A stretch of 64,000 nucleotides of DNA from Marinoscillum sp. MHG1-6 (lineage in GTDB: Bacteria > Bacteroidota > Bacteroidia > Cytophagales > Cyclobacteriaceae), in the NCBI RefSeq assembly GCF_024714475.1, contig NZ_JAMZMI010000002.1:1-64000 (forward strand), given 5' to 3'. The position numbers and the translations under genes are program-made. Each line of letters begins with the position of its first letter. Position 1 is the stretch's first letter. The notes beneath the pieces were generated by a model. That model searched no databases. It saw only the letters and a program-made list of their open reading frames with translations, and had not been told where the DNA came from. Shown here one piece after another: positions 43,688-52,477 of this stretch.

Positions 43688-43721
43688 TTTTGAATTCAGA
43701 AACATCTGAGTCTTATTTTTG
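43688..43721 (+). promoter_or_regulatory. Promoter of flavin reductase gene
   Basis: TTTTG (43688-43692) and TATTTTTG (43714-43721) match the -33 and -7 elements of Bacteroidota with about 21 bp between them, 65 bp before the ATG at 43786. Confidence 0.6.
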
Positions 43722-43785
43722 AGTGTGTAAGGATTTTCACCGTCCGAATCATTCAAATTCTTTTCATAAACCTACATTATATTAT

Positions 43786-44697
43786 ATGAGCCAGTCCTTT
43801 AAAACCTTTGACATATCTTCATTAAATAACACTCAAATTGAAGCTATATTAAAGTCCACGGTTGCGCCAAGGCCAATTGCCCTTGTCAGCACGGTTAATA
43901 AGGATGGTAAAGTAAACCTAAGTCCATTTAGCTACTTCAGCTTTGTTTCCACAACTCCCCCTGTTCTTGTGTTTTCTCCTACTTTGAAAGAAGGCGGATT
44001 GGAAAAAAATACATTGGAGAACCTTAGGGAGGTACCCGAACTGGTAATCAATATGGTCAATTATGAGATCGCTGATAAAATGTACCTGACCAGTGGAGAA
44101 TATGACAAAGGAGTAGATGAGTTTGTAAAGGCAGAGCTTACCCCTGAAGCCTCATCGGTAGTCACCCCACCAAGCGTTCTTGAATCACCGGTCTCATTTG
44201 AATGTAAAGTCGATCAAATAATTTCTTTGGGTGATCAGGAAGGTGCTGGAAATCTCGTGCTGGCTAGAATTCTGAAAATAAACATTTCCGAATCTGCGAT
44301 GGAACCGTCCGATCTTCCGAATTCAAGTAAGCTCGATTTGGTAGGACGTCTGGGTGATGATTATTACTGCAAAACCACACCAGAGGCGCTATTTGAATTA
44401 CATAAAGATTATAACAATACGACAGGCATTGGTATTCAAAGCCTCTCCCAGAGTATCAGAAACAGCAATATTCTAAGTCAAAAAGATTTGGATATGCTGG
44501 CTTCATCTGCATCGTTACCAGATAGCCAAAAAATTGATCGCGCTATGAATCAGGATGAAGTAAAGGAGCTATTCCTTGAATTCGAAACCGAGCGAGACAT
44601 GATCAAAGACGGCATACACAAACTTGGTAAAAGTTTGATTGCTGCAGGCAAAACTGAAGATGCGCTTGCCACATTGATGATAGTAGATCAAATCTGA
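43786..44697 (+). CDS. Flavin reductase-like FMN-binding split-barrel protein
   Basis: The ATG at 43786 (MSQSFKTFD) is chosen over an upstream GTG. The N-terminal 200 residues form the flavin reductase-like domain: STVAPRPIALVSTVNKDGKVNLSPFS (shown here only by its position, about 30-55), then PPVLVFSP and KNTLENLREVPELVINMV. A C-terminal helical extension of about 100 residues has no motif I know. The protein should bind FMN. Proteins of this type often accompany sugar-acid catabolic genes in Bacteroidota, but the role is unclear. Confidence 0.78.
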   Translation: MSQSFKTFDISSLNNTQIEAILKSTVAPRPIALVSTVNKDGKVNLSPFSYFSFVSTTPPVLVFSPTLKEGGLEKNTLENLREVPELVINMVNYEIADKMYLTSGEYDKGVDEFVKAELTPEASSVVTPPSVLESPVSFECKVDQIISLGDQEGAGNLVLARILKINISESAMEPSDLPNSSKLDLVGRLGDDYYCKTTPEALFELHKDYNNTTGIGIQSLSQSIRNSNILSQKDLDMLASSASLPDSQKIDRAMNQDEVKELFLEFETERDMIKDGIHKLGKSLIAAGKTEDALATLMIVDQI

Positions 44698-44704
44698 TCT
44701 ACTA

Positions 44705-45727
44705 TTATTCTTTTCTAAGGCTTGATTCCCGAATGATCAATTCCCCTCTGAACCGATGAGTTTCCGTTTTTATGATCTCTTCCTCAGACTCAACGTGATC
44801 TACCATTAATTTAGCGGCTTGTGTTCCAAGATCAGAACTATGCTGGTCTACAGATGAAATTTGTGGTCGAACCATGGTGGTAAAAGGCTCATTAGCAAAA
44901 CCTACTATACCCAAATCCTTAGGAACATTCAGCCCCATGTCCAAAGCAACATTCATTACTCCCAAAGCTGAATAATCTCCTGAGCAAAAGAACGCATCTG
45001 GTCTATCGTCCATGGTGAGCAATTCCTTGGCTGCTTTTGTTCCGGTTGCCTCTATAATAGCCTCCTGCATGTAAAGTGGATTAAAATCCAGTCCATGATT
45101 TTTTAGGGCATCACGATAAGCTTTCATTCTTTCAGAGAAAATAGAGAGCGTCGTTGGACCCGCCAGATGAGCTATTTTAGTATATCCCTGATCAATCAAA
45201 TGTTTCACAGCCTCATAGGCCATGTCGTAATTATCATTGACTACATAACTCGTTTCCACATCCATCGCCACCCTGTCAAACTGCACCAAAGGGGTATTAG
45301 CATCCAAAATTTGCTGCAAATGATGATAATCATTGGTTTGGCTGGAAAGGGACATAATGATCCCATCTACACGACTATCCAGTAACGTCTTTACATTAAG
45401 CTTTTCACGCTCCAAAGTTTCATTACTCTGACATATTAAAAGATTATACCCCTTCTTATTTAATACTTCTTCAATGCTGTGAATCACGTTCGCAAAGAAA
45501 TATCTGTTGATCTGCGGTACGATTACCCCTATGGTAGAGCCCCTTCCCCTTCTTAGACTAGAGGCAATAATGTTCGGGCGGTAATTCATCTTTTTAGCAA
45601 GCTCCCTTACTTTCTTTTTGGTAGCATCACTAATTCTACTATGGTCATTCAGCGCACGAGAGATGGTTGATGGGGTCACCCCTAACTCCCGGGCCAAATC
45701 ATTAATGGTAGTCTGTTTATTTTTCAT
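44705..45727 (-). CDS. LacI-family transcription regulator
   Basis: The ATG at 45727 (MKNKQTTINDLAREL) gives a normal 340-residue LacI protein: helix-turn-helix and hinge (TPSTISRALNDHSRIS, then ASSLRRGRGSTIGVIVPQ; about 1-70) and a periplasmic-binding-protein-like effector domain (about 70-335). It probably controls the fucose operon and perhaps the GH28-CE12 pair. A palindrome just upstream of its own gene suggests autoregulation. Convergent with the flavin reductase gene with 7 bp between the stops. Confidence 0.88.
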   Translation of the reverse strand: MKNKQTTINDLARELGVTPSTISRALNDHSRISDATKKKVRELAKKMNYRPNIIASSLRRGRGSTIGVIVPQINRYFFANVIHSIEEVLNKKGYNLLICQSNETLEREKLNVKTLLDSRVDGIIMSLSSQTNDYHHLQQILDANTPLVQFDRVAMDVETSYVVNDNYDMAYEAVKHLIDQGYTKIAHLAGPTTLSIFSERMKAYRDALKNHGLDFNPLYMQEAIIEATGTKAAKELLTMDDRPDAFFCSGDYSALGVMNVALDMGLNVPKDLGIVGFANEPFTTMVRPQISSVDQHSSDLGTQAAKLMVDHVESEEEIIKTETHRFRGELIIRESSLRKE

Positions 45728-45771
45728 AATATTCTTGTAAAGCAGGTTGGTTGACTTTTCTGATTTTCTGC

Positions 45772-45793
45772 GCAACAATATTCATTTTGTTGC
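45772..45793. promoter_or_regulatory. Palindrome upstream of lacI-type gene
   Basis: GCAACAA (45772-45778) and TTGTTGC (45787-45793) form an inverted repeat with an 8-bp spacer, 45 bp upstream of the regulator start. It differs from the palindrome in the fucose promoter region. The remaining stretch to 46060 is AT-rich and shows no gene. Confidence 0.5.
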
Positions 45794-46066
45794 ACAGATC
45801 AAAGGATAATCACCTTAACAAGCTAAAAGTTAAGCCTTTACAGCTTAAAAATTGATAACACCAAATACTGCTACACTATTTATAGTCTTATAATTCCAGT
45901 AAAATACAAACGATTACACAAAGTCTGTAATAAAATTGATCTTATGACTTATTAAAGAGCCAATTGAATGAAGTGATACACTGATCAGATGTAAAATGAC
46001 TTTTGCTCGAGAAAAAATCTTTCTACTTAATCGTTTAAACCTTGTCAAAATAAGATTCGTATATTT

Positions 46067-46083
46067 ACTTTGAAATTCAAAGT
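46067..46083. promoter_or_regulatory. 17-bp palindrome upstream of CreD operon, copy 1
   Basis: ACTTTGAAATTCAAAGT is a perfect palindrome around a central A, 8 bp before the first start codon. It overlaps a TACTTTG sequence that could act as the -7 element. A second copy precedes creD. Confidence 0.7.
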
Positions 46084-46091
46084 ACTTTAAA

Positions 46092-46709
46092 ATGACAAAA
46101 GAAAAATACCTCGAAGATCTAAAAGACATCAAGTCAATCATGGAGCGCTCCTCTCGCTTCATTTCGTTAAGCGGAATATCCGGTGTACTTGCCGGATGCC
46201 TTGCATTGATCGGCGCCTACCTCGCCTATCAAACCGTGTACTTTGACCAGAATTACCTCAGCTATCGCAAGGCCATTCTCAATCAGCAAACTGTTCTCAC
46301 ATTAATTGGGATTGCCTCCGGAGTATTAATCCTGTCAATTGTCAGCGGCATCTATTTTACTCAGAAGAAAGCTCGCAAACACAACCAAAAACTATGGGAC
46401 AGTCAGTCCAGAAGACTCATCGTAAATCTGGCTATCCCCTTAATAGCAGGAGGTACTTTGTGCATTATTTTACTATTCAAAGGTTTCATTGGTTTGATCG
46501 CACCTCTAACGTTACTTTTCTATGGACTGGCACTTGTTAATGCCAGCAAATTCACCCTATCTGATATCAGAAGTCTGGGTATACTTGAAATACTCCTGGG
46601 GTTATTTGGATGCCAGTTTATTGGATATGGACTAATCTTGTGGGCAGTAGGATTTGGTGTCCTTCACATCATATATGGTATAGTCATGCACGTCAAATAC
46701 GGATCGTGA
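46092..46709 (+). CDS. Hypothetical membrane protein of CreD operon
   Basis: The 205-residue protein has a short polar N-terminus (KYLEDLKDIKSIMERSSRF) and about six membrane segments from residue 25 on, with a basic loop in the middle (KKARKHNQKLWDSQSRR, about 98-114). I do not know a named family. It is the first gene of a unit followed by a small winged-helix regulator and CreD, an arrangement common in Bacteroidota. It may act as a membrane sensor or partner of the regulator, which is inferred only from gene order. Confidence 0.75.
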   Translation: MTKEKYLEDLKDIKSIMERSSRFISLSGISGVLAGCLALIGAYLAYQTVYFDQNYLSYRKAILNQQTVLTLIGIASGVLILSIVSGIYFTQKKARKHNQKLWDSQSRRLIVNLAIPLIAGGTLCIILLFKGFIGLIAPLTLLFYGLALVNASKFTLSDIRSLGILEILLGLFGCQFIGYGLILWAVGFGVLHIIYGIVMHVKYGS

Positions 46710-46996
46710 AAAATATCCTCAAAGATTTAGATAAGGCTTTTGAAAATAAGGTTCGGCTGGGAGTCATGTCTGCCCTCGTAGTCAACGATCATTTGGATTT
46801 TAATAATTTGAAAGAGCTACTTGATGTGACCGATGGCAACCTGGCCTCCCACTTGAAAGCCCTTGAAAAGAATGAATATATCAGTGTCAAAAAGGAGTTT
46901 ATCAACCGAAAACCCAACACAAAATATAAAGCAACCATGGCTGGAAAAAAGGCATTCATGAAGCATATCAAGGCCATAGAACAACTACTCAAATAA
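46706..46996 (+). CDS. Small winged-helix transcription regulator, GTG start
   Basis: Reading from GTG at 46706 gives a 96-residue protein (VKNILKDLDKAFENKVRLG) that fits a whole winged-helix domain of the HTH_34/MarR-like type: MSALVVNDHLDFNNLKELL, the recognition segment TDGNLASHLKALEKNEY and the wing FINRKPNTKYKAT. The GTG overlaps the upstream TGA in the sequence GTGA, a coupling signal. A longer frame from 46610 would overlap the membrane protein by 100 bp and is rejected. It is likely to bind the two ACTTTG-n5-CAAAGT palindromes of this operon. Confidence 0.88.
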   Translation: MKNILKDLDKAFENKVRLGVMSALVVNDHLDFNNLKELLDVTDGNLASHLKALEKNEYISVKKEFINRKPNTKYKATMAGKKAFMKHIKAIEQLLK

Positions 46997-47012
46997 AAAA
47001 TTTTATGCATAA

Positions 47013-47029
47013 ACTTTGAATTACAAAGT
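47013..47029. promoter_or_regulatory. 17-bp palindrome upstream of creD, copy 2
   Basis: ACTTTGAATTACAAAGT matches copy 1 in both 6-bp arms and spacing and lies 19 bp before the creD start. It suggests a second regulated promoter or operator within the operon. Confidence 0.65.
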
Positions 47030-47048
47030 ACTTTTAAATAATATATAA

Positions 47049-48449
47049 ATGAAAAATGAACATTCTATCCCAGACAGAGCACAATCAATTTTGAAAAACA
47101 CCATTTCAATCAAGCTCATCTTAATTCTTTCACTTATTCTGCTTCTCCTAATTCCAACTTCTTACGTAAAGTCTCTGATCGAAGAAAGGGAAACAATCAA
47201 TCAGGAGGCCAATCAGGAGGTTCGTTCGAAATGGGCCAATGAACAAACAATCAATGGCCCTATTATTAGTATTCCATTACTCTATGAATTCGATAAGGAA
47301 GTTGAAAAAGAAGTAAAATTCAAGGATGGCAAAGAGATCAGAACGGAGATAGTGAAAGAAATTATCAAGCATGAAGAAACCAGACTTCTCCATATTCTTC
47401 CTGAAGAGCTCTATGTCGATGGTACATTAAAGACAGAGCAGCTGCACAGAGGAATCTATGATATCATCGTGTACAGGTCGGACTCCAAAATAGAAGGCCA
47501 CTTCATCATTAATCCGGACATTGACCCAAAAGGGTTGAAATCAATCCATTGGAACAAAGCCTTTCTCACTTTAGGTATATCTGATTTAAGGGGTATCAAC
47601 GAAGCCTTGAAAATTGAATTTAACAAACAGCATCTGTACCCAAAACCCGGATCAAGAATTCCTCAAATGGTTCCGTCTGGGATTACCGTGGAACTGCCCG
47701 ACTTATCCGAAAACCTCGAAAAGCCAATCGAATTCTCACTCAACCTGAACCTTCAGGGCAGCGGAAACATCTCGTTTGTTCCGGTTGGAGGGATAACCAA
47801 AGTCAAAGTACAATCTGAATGGTCGTCGCCGAGTTTTGAGGGAAAGTTCTTACCGGACAGCCGTTCAGTATCAGATAGTGGATTCAATTCGGATTGGGAA
47901 ATTCTACATTTGAACAGGAACTTCCCTCAAAGTTGGATTGATAACAAGTATGCCAGTAGCTTGAAAAATGCTGCCTTCGGAGTAAACCTGATCTTAGCTC
48001 TTGACGACTATCAAAAAGCAATGAGGTCGGCCAAGTATGCCATTATGACCATTGCATTAACCTTTCTGGTCTTCTTCCTTGTCGAAATCCTTAACAATAG
48101 AAAAATACATCCCTTCCAGTATACCCTGGTTGGCCTGGCACTCTGTCTATTTTATGTCCTGCTTATTTCTATATCAGAACACATTGATTTCAATCTAGCT
48201 TACGCAATGTCCTCTATGATCACCATAGCATCCATCTGTTCTTATTCGCTCAGTGTATTCAAAAACAAGAAACTTGCCTTAGTGCTTCTGGCTACGCTCA
48301 TCGGTATTTACGGCTTTTTGTTTGTGACCATCCAACTGGCAGATTATGCACTCTTAATGGGTAGCATAGGACTATCTCTTATCCTGAGCACTACGATGTA
48401 TTTCACTCGAAATATTAATTGGTACCAACTACAAACAAATTTTAATTAA
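47049..48449 (+). CDS. creD: CreD/Cet-family inner membrane protein
   Basis: A membrane segment at about 20-42 is followed by the family motif region IEERETINQEANQEVRSKW (about 44-62) and a long periplasmic domain to about 325, with GPIISIPLLYEF and GISDLRGINEAL. At least five C-terminal membrane segments (about 328-460) complete the protein. This is the CreD layout. In enterobacteria CreD belongs to the CreBC regulon and affects envelope integrity and colicin E2 tolerance; in Bacteroidota the role is not established. Length 466 is normal. Confidence 0.9.
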   Translation: MKNEHSIPDRAQSILKNTISIKLILILSLILLLLIPTSYVKSLIEERETINQEANQEVRSKWANEQTINGPIISIPLLYEFDKEVEKEVKFKDGKEIRTEIVKEIIKHEETRLLHILPEELYVDGTLKTEQLHRGIYDIIVYRSDSKIEGHFIINPDIDPKGLKSIHWNKAFLTLGISDLRGINEALKIEFNKQHLYPKPGSRIPQMVPSGITVELPDLSENLEKPIEFSLNLNLQGSGNISFVPVGGITKVKVQSEWSSPSFEGKFLPDSRSVSDSGFNSDWEILHLNRNFPQSWIDNKYASSLKNAAFGVNLILALDDYQKAMRSAKYAIMTIALTFLVFFLVEILNNRKIHPFQYTLVGLALCLFYVLLISISEHIDFNLAYAMSSMITIASICSYSLSVFKNKKLALVLLATLIGIYGFLFVTIQLADYALLMGSIGLSLILSTTMYFTRNINWYQLQTNFN

Positions 48450-48497
48450 GAACAATCAGCCCGGATTAATCTCCGGGCCGATTAAACAGTTAGCACA

Positions 48498-48887
48498 ATG
48501 GAAAAATATTTCAAGATTTTACCTGTTTCAATATTCTTGACATTCGTCTGCTTCATCATTTTGATTGCAGATATATACGGAACAAATACATTGCAGGGCC
48601 TGGCTCCAGGACTTCCACAAAGTGATAAATTAGGTCATCTTATGGCCTTCGGGGTCCTGGCACTCCTCACCAACTTTGCACTTGATTTCAAAAAGATTAG
48701 AGTCTTAAAATGCACAATATTGATTGGCTCAATGGCCATTGCTCTTTTCGCAATAACAGAAGAGTTCAGCCAACTATTTCTTGAAACCAGATCCTTTGAT
48801 CTGGTTGATATGCTTTTTGACTTTTTAGGGATTTCAGTATGCTCCTTCATTCCCACCTCAACAAAAAAATTCAAAATTTATAGTTGA
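48498..48887 (+). CDS. VanZ-like membrane protein
   Basis: The 129-residue protein has about four membrane segments with the VanZ-like pattern: SDKLGHLMAFGVLALL near 42-57, EEFSQLFLETRSFDLVDML near 89-107, then DFLGISV. Family members include VanZ, linked to teicoplanin resistance in some bacteria, but the molecular function is unknown. It follows creD by 48 bp and overlaps the longest frame of the next gene, so it is probably part of the same operon. Confidence 0.82.
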   Translation: MEKYFKILPVSIFLTFVCFIILIADIYGTNTLQGLAPGLPQSDKLGHLMAFGVLALLTNFALDFKKIRVLKCTILIGSMAIALFAITEEFSQLFLETRSFDLVDMLFDFLGISVCSFIPTSTKKFKIYS

Positions 48888-48943
48888 TCAATTTGCGGTT
48901 AATGGCGAGATGTAATTATTTACAAAACATTAAACCTAACCGT

Positions 48944-49873
48944 ATGAAATATTATTTAATCACATCAATTTTAATTGGGCTACTGCCATGTTCATTTGTC
49001 ATGGCACAGGGTGAAGACTCACTTGGACTCGATAGTGCGGCAATAAAAGAACTCATTGCCTATTATGAAGAAGCTTATGCAATGGACTCGATGCTAGCCT
49101 ACCAGCATGGAAATATTAAACTGGGAGACGGACTGGCTGAGGTTAATCTTGGAGATGACTTTAAGTACCTGGACCCGAATGAGGCTAACAAAATTCTTTC
49201 GGAGGCATGGGGAAACCCGCCTCAGGAAACACTTGGGATGATCTTCCCGGACTCTGTTAACCCGTACCTACCTGAAGGATGGGGTGTCGTTCTTTATTAT
49301 GATGAAGATGGACACGTGGAAGATGATGATGCATCTGACATTGATTACGCGGAACTTCTGGAAACCATGCAAGAAGAAGCAGCGGAAGAAAACGAAATTC
49401 GACGTGAGCAAGGATACTCAGGATACGAGGTTATTGGATGGGCTGAATCCCCTTACTATGATCAGGACAGCAAAAAATTACACTGGGCAAAAGAGCTCGC
49501 TTTTGATGGAAGTGAAATCCACACGCTCAACTATGATATCAGGGTACTAGGTAGAGAAGGATTTCTCCAGCTGAATGCCGTAGCTGGCATGGACCAATTA
49601 GAAATGGTCAAGCCTGCGATGCAGACCCTCTTGAGTAAGATTGAGTTTTCCGAAGGAAACACCTATTTTGACTTTGACCCCTCAGTCGATAAGGTAGCTG
49701 CTTATGGTATTGGAGCTTTGGTGGCCGGGAAGCTGGCAGCAAAGGCCGGAATACTTAAAGTTGTTGGGCTATTCCTGGCGAAGTTTTGGAAATTCATATT
49801 AATTGGTTTCGCAGCTATTGGAGCCTTTATCAAAAAGGTCTGGTACGGAAAAGAGACCCGAGATATCACATAA
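48944..49873 (+). CDS. DUF2167 membrane-anchored protein
   Basis: The ATG at 48944 gives MKYYLITSILIGLLPCSF, a signal peptide; the frame from 48884 would put it behind 20 polar residues. The periplasmic domain (about 25-250) shows the DUF2167 pattern (LGDGLAEVNLGDDFKYLD; EGWGVVLYYDEDGHV; YEVIGWAESPYYD). A C-terminal hydrophobic stretch with two segments (about 252-300) anchors it. DUF2167 proteins often occur with CreD-like or envelope stress genes. Function unknown. Its stop overlaps a 40-bp perfect palindrome that ends the transcript. Confidence 0.85.
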   Translation: MKYYLITSILIGLLPCSFVMAQGEDSLGLDSAAIKELIAYYEEAYAMDSMLAYQHGNIKLGDGLAEVNLGDDFKYLDPNEANKILSEAWGNPPQETLGMIFPDSVNPYLPEGWGVVLYYDEDGHVEDDDASDIDYAELLETMQEEAAEENEIRREQGYSGYEVIGWAESPYYDQDSKKLHWAKELAFDGSEIHTLNYDIRVLGREGFLQLNAVAGMDQLEMVKPAMQTLLSKIEFSEGNTYFDFDPSVDKVAAYGIGALVAGKLAAKAGILKVVGLFLAKFWKFILIGFAAIGAFIKKVWYGKETRDIT

Positions 49874-49912
49874 ATCAAAAGCCACAACCAGTACTGGTTG
49901 TGGCTTTTGATT
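49873..49912. terminator. Bidirectional terminator, 40-bp perfect palindrome
   Basis: Two perfectly complementary 20-bp arms meet without a spacer; the core is CCACAACCAGTACTGGTTGTGG, flanked by AAAAG/CTTTT. It lies between the convergent DUF2167 and uxuA genes and ends each side in a T-rich stretch. Confidence 0.85.
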
Positions 49913-49942
49913 CTATCTCAATAATCTATACATCCATAAGAG

Positions 49943-51127
49943 TTACCTGCTCCTCCTAATCCCCAGTTCTAGTCCGCGGAGCTCTGCTAGCCCTCTCAAT
50001 CTGCCTATCGCCGAATACCCCGGATTGGTTTTTTTGTTCAGATCATCGAGCATTTGGTGTCCATGATCAGGACGCATAGGCATACGAATATCTTTTCTGC
50101 CTTCCGAAACTCTTCTCTCCTGCTCTTCCACCAAAGCCTTCATCACAGCATACATATCCACATCTCCATCCAGGTGATCTGCTTCATGAAAATTGCCCTC
50201 ATCATCTCTTTTGGTCGCTCTTAGATGAATAAAATTCATCCTATGTCCCAGACGACTTACCATACCGGAAAGGTCATTGTCTGCCCTGACTCCATATGAG
50301 CCCGTACAGAAACAAAGTCCGTTACTAGGACTGTCGATAACCTCCACTAATTGCTTCGCATCTGCCTCGGTACTCACTACTCTTGGAAGTCCCAAAATAG
50401 GAAATGGAGGATCATCCGGATGAATGGCCATGAGCACCCCAACTTCTTCAGCCACAGGAATGATCTCCTGCAAAAAGGCATAAAGATTCTCACGAAGCTG
50501 ACCGTCTCCAATCTCAGCATATGAATCCAAAACAGTCTGAAACTGGTCCAGCGAGTAACCCTCCTCTGCTCCGGGAAGACCGGCGATAATATTATTGACA
50601 AGTTGTTGTCTGGAGGCTTCGCTCATATCAGCAAAGACCTTCTCAGCTTTGGAAATTTGATCTTCGGTATAAGAGGCTTCTGCTCCCGGCCGCTTCAACA
50701 AAAACAGTTCGAAAGCAGCAAACTCGACAGCATCAAATCTCAAAGCCCTTGAGCCATCAGCGACTTCATAAGCCAGATCGGTACGAGTCCAGTCCAGAAC
50801 AGGCATAAAGTTGTAACAGACAATGTCTATCCCACAGGCTGCCAGGTTACGAATACTCTGCTGATAGCGCTGAATGTATTCCTGATAGTTACCGGAACGT
50901 CTTTTTATGTCCTCATGAACAGGGATACTCTCCACTACGGACCAGACTAGTCCCCCAGCTTCCACCTCGGATTTCCGCTTTTCAATCTCTTCAACGGTCC
51001 ATACCTCCCCGTTAGGAATATGGTGCAGCGCGGACACTACGCCAGTCGCACCCGCCATTTTAATATGTGCCAGAGAGACGGTATCATTAGGTCCGTACCA
51101 TCGCCATGTTTGCTCCAATCCATTCAT
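49943..51127 (-). CDS. uxuA: Mannonate dehydratase
   Basis: UxuA dehydrates D-mannonate to 2-keto-3-deoxy-D-gluconate in glucuronate breakdown. The protein has the family beginning [19 protein letters not shown] and the motifs [62 protein letters not shown] and RPDHGHQM, with the metal-binding Cys, His and Asp residues. Length 394 is standard. It follows galK by 56 bp, so the two are likely co-transcribed. Its product would join the alginate route at KDG. Confidence 0.95.
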   Translation of the reverse strand: MNGLEQTWRWYGPNDTVSLAHIKMAGATGVVSALHHIPNGEVWTVEEIEKRKSEVEAGGLVWSVVESIPVHEDIKRRSGNYQEYIQRYQQSIRNLAACGIDIVCYNFMPVLDWTRTDLAYEVADGSRALRFDAVEFAAFELFLLKRPGAEASYTEDQISKAEKVFADMSEASRQQLVNNIIAGLPGAEEGYSLDQFQTVLDSYAEIGDGQLRENLYAFLQEIIPVAEEVGVLMAIHPDDPPFPILGLPRVVSTEADAKQLVEVIDSPSNGLCFCTGSYGVRADNDLSGMVSRLGHRMNFIHLRATKRDDEGNFHEADHLDGDVDMYAVMKALVEEQERRVSEGRKDIRMPMRPDHGHQMLDDLNKKTNPGYSAIGRLRGLAELRGLELGIRRSR

Positions 51128-51183
51128 AATGTTTGCGCCATTTTATGGCGCAAACATACTCAGATAAAGTTCAAAAACCGGAA

Positions 51184-52347
51184 TTACAACTTGCGAGAAC
51201 CATCCTCCAATTGTACTTGAATTGGAGTCATTTGCATATTGAACTTTTGCTGATAAGCCTCTGAAAGCTCCTCAACGAATTGATCTTCAGATCCTTTTTT
51301 GATAAGGTTCAGCGTACATCCGCCAAAGCCCCCGCCCATCATTCGCGCTCCAAGTACATCTGTTCTTGAGTTAGCAAAATCGGCCATAAAATCTATTTCA
51401 GGACATGTTACTTCATACTCATATCTCATGCCCTCCTGAGCAACCTTAAGTAAGTTTCCTGCTCCGGTTAAATCTCCATTTGAAAGCGCCTGGGTAAAGG
51501 ATATCACACGCTCGTTTTCCTCAATCACATATTTACATCTCCTGTAAACAACCTCATCCATATCGCCTTTCACTTCCTCTAGCTGCTCAAGGGAAGCATC
51601 CCTAAGGAATGCTATCTCAGGATATTTGGTTTGAAGGACCGCCACCCCACTTTCACATTGTTCTCTCCGAACATTGTATTCTGAACTAGCCAGGTTATGA
51701 CTAACATTAGAGTTGCACAGCAACAGTGAATAATCTTCCAACTGCAAAGGATAGTACTGATAATCCAGACTTTGGCAATCCAACAACAAAACCTGATCTG
51801 CTTTGCCCATCATGCTTGCAAACTGATCCATAATACCACATTTCACACCAGCATAATTATGCTCAGCGAGTTGTGACATTTTAACCATATCAACCCTTTC
51901 AAAACCAAGAGAAAAGATGGTGTTAAGTGCATAGCATGTTCCACACTCCAATGCTGCTGAAGAGGACATCCCTGAACCCCTTGGCACATCTCCACTGAAA
52001 ACCATATTGAAACCCTGAACACGCTTTCCAGCCTTTTGGATCTCAGCCACCACACCTAAGATGTAGTTCTGCCATGAATTCTGAGACAAAGGCTTTAATT
52101 CGGAAAGATCGAAATCATAGCGTTCATCAAAATCCAATGAAACCAGGCTACAGCCAGTGTCTGAACCAGATGGCGAAACGGCGAAATAAATACCCTGCCC
52201 TACAGAAGCCGGAAGAACGAAACCAGCATTGTAGTCTGTATGCTCACCAATAAGATTGATTCTACCCGGGGAATTGAAAAGTACAGGTTCCTGACCAAAA
52301 TGTTCCTGAAAGGCTTCTTTAACCGCCTCAACGATAGTTGAATTCAT
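51184..52347 (-). CDS. galK: Galactokinase
   Basis: This GHMP kinase phosphorylates alpha-D-galactose at C1 in the Leloir pathway. The galactokinase signature GRINLIGEHTDYNAGFVLP lies near residues 26-44, the ATP-binding GHMP motif PRGSGMSSSAALE near 120 and the third motif MMGGGFGGCTLNL near 345. Length 387 is standard. No galT or galE gene is adjacent. A 23-bp palindrome overlaps its promoter region, shared with the divergent Nudix-type regulator. Confidence 0.95.
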   Translation of the reverse strand: MNSTIVEAVKEAFQEHFGQEPVLFNSPGRINLIGEHTDYNAGFVLPASVGQGIYFAVSPSGSDTGCSLVSLDFDERYDFDLSELKPLSQNSWQNYILGVVAEIQKAGKRVQGFNMVFSGDVPRGSGMSSSAALECGTCYALNTIFSLGFERVDMVKMSQLAEHNYAGVKCGIMDQFASMMGKADQVLLLDCQSLDYQYYPLQLEDYSLLLCNSNVSHNLASSEYNVRREQCESGVAVLQTKYPEIAFLRDASLEQLEEVKGDMDEVVYRRCKYVIEENERVISFTQALSNGDLTGAGNLLKVAQEGMRYEYEVTCPEIDFMADFANSRTDVLGARMMGGGFGGCTLNLIKKGSEDQFVEELSEAYQQKFNMQMTPIQVQLEDGSRKL

Positions 52348-52371
52348 AATTACTTGGGTTGTTGCTAAATT

Positions 52372-52394
52372 ATAACCGTAAATATAACGGTTAT
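52372..52394. promoter_or_regulatory. Palindromic operator between galK and Nudix regulator
   Basis: ATAACCGT (52372-52379) and ACGGTTAT (52387-52394) are perfect inverted repeats with a 7-bp spacer. On the minus strand the centre contains TATATTTA, a -7-like element for galK; on the plus strand the site lies just upstream of the regulator's TATATTTG. It is a good operator for the Nudix-type regulator. Confidence 0.65.
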
Positions 52395-52406
52395 TTTAAT
52401 ATGATG

Positions 52407-52414
52407 TATATTTG
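52407..52414 (+). promoter_or_regulatory. -7 element of Nudix-type regulator gene
   Basis: TATATTTG matches TAnnTTTG exactly and lies 63 bp before the ATG at 52478. Confidence 0.5.
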
Positions 52415-52477
52415 TCAATATGATTTTATTTCAGGCTTGTATATTACAATTCTGAATCACAATTACCTCTTTTAATT

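Noticed and set aside
46610-46705. Upstream extension of the winged-helix regulator
   Set aside because: It overlaps the membrane-protein gene out of frame; the GTG at 46706 gives a complete domain.
49943-51127. UxuA as the missing fuconate dehydratase
   Set aside because: UxuA has its own family motifs for D-mannonate and is in another operon with another regulator.
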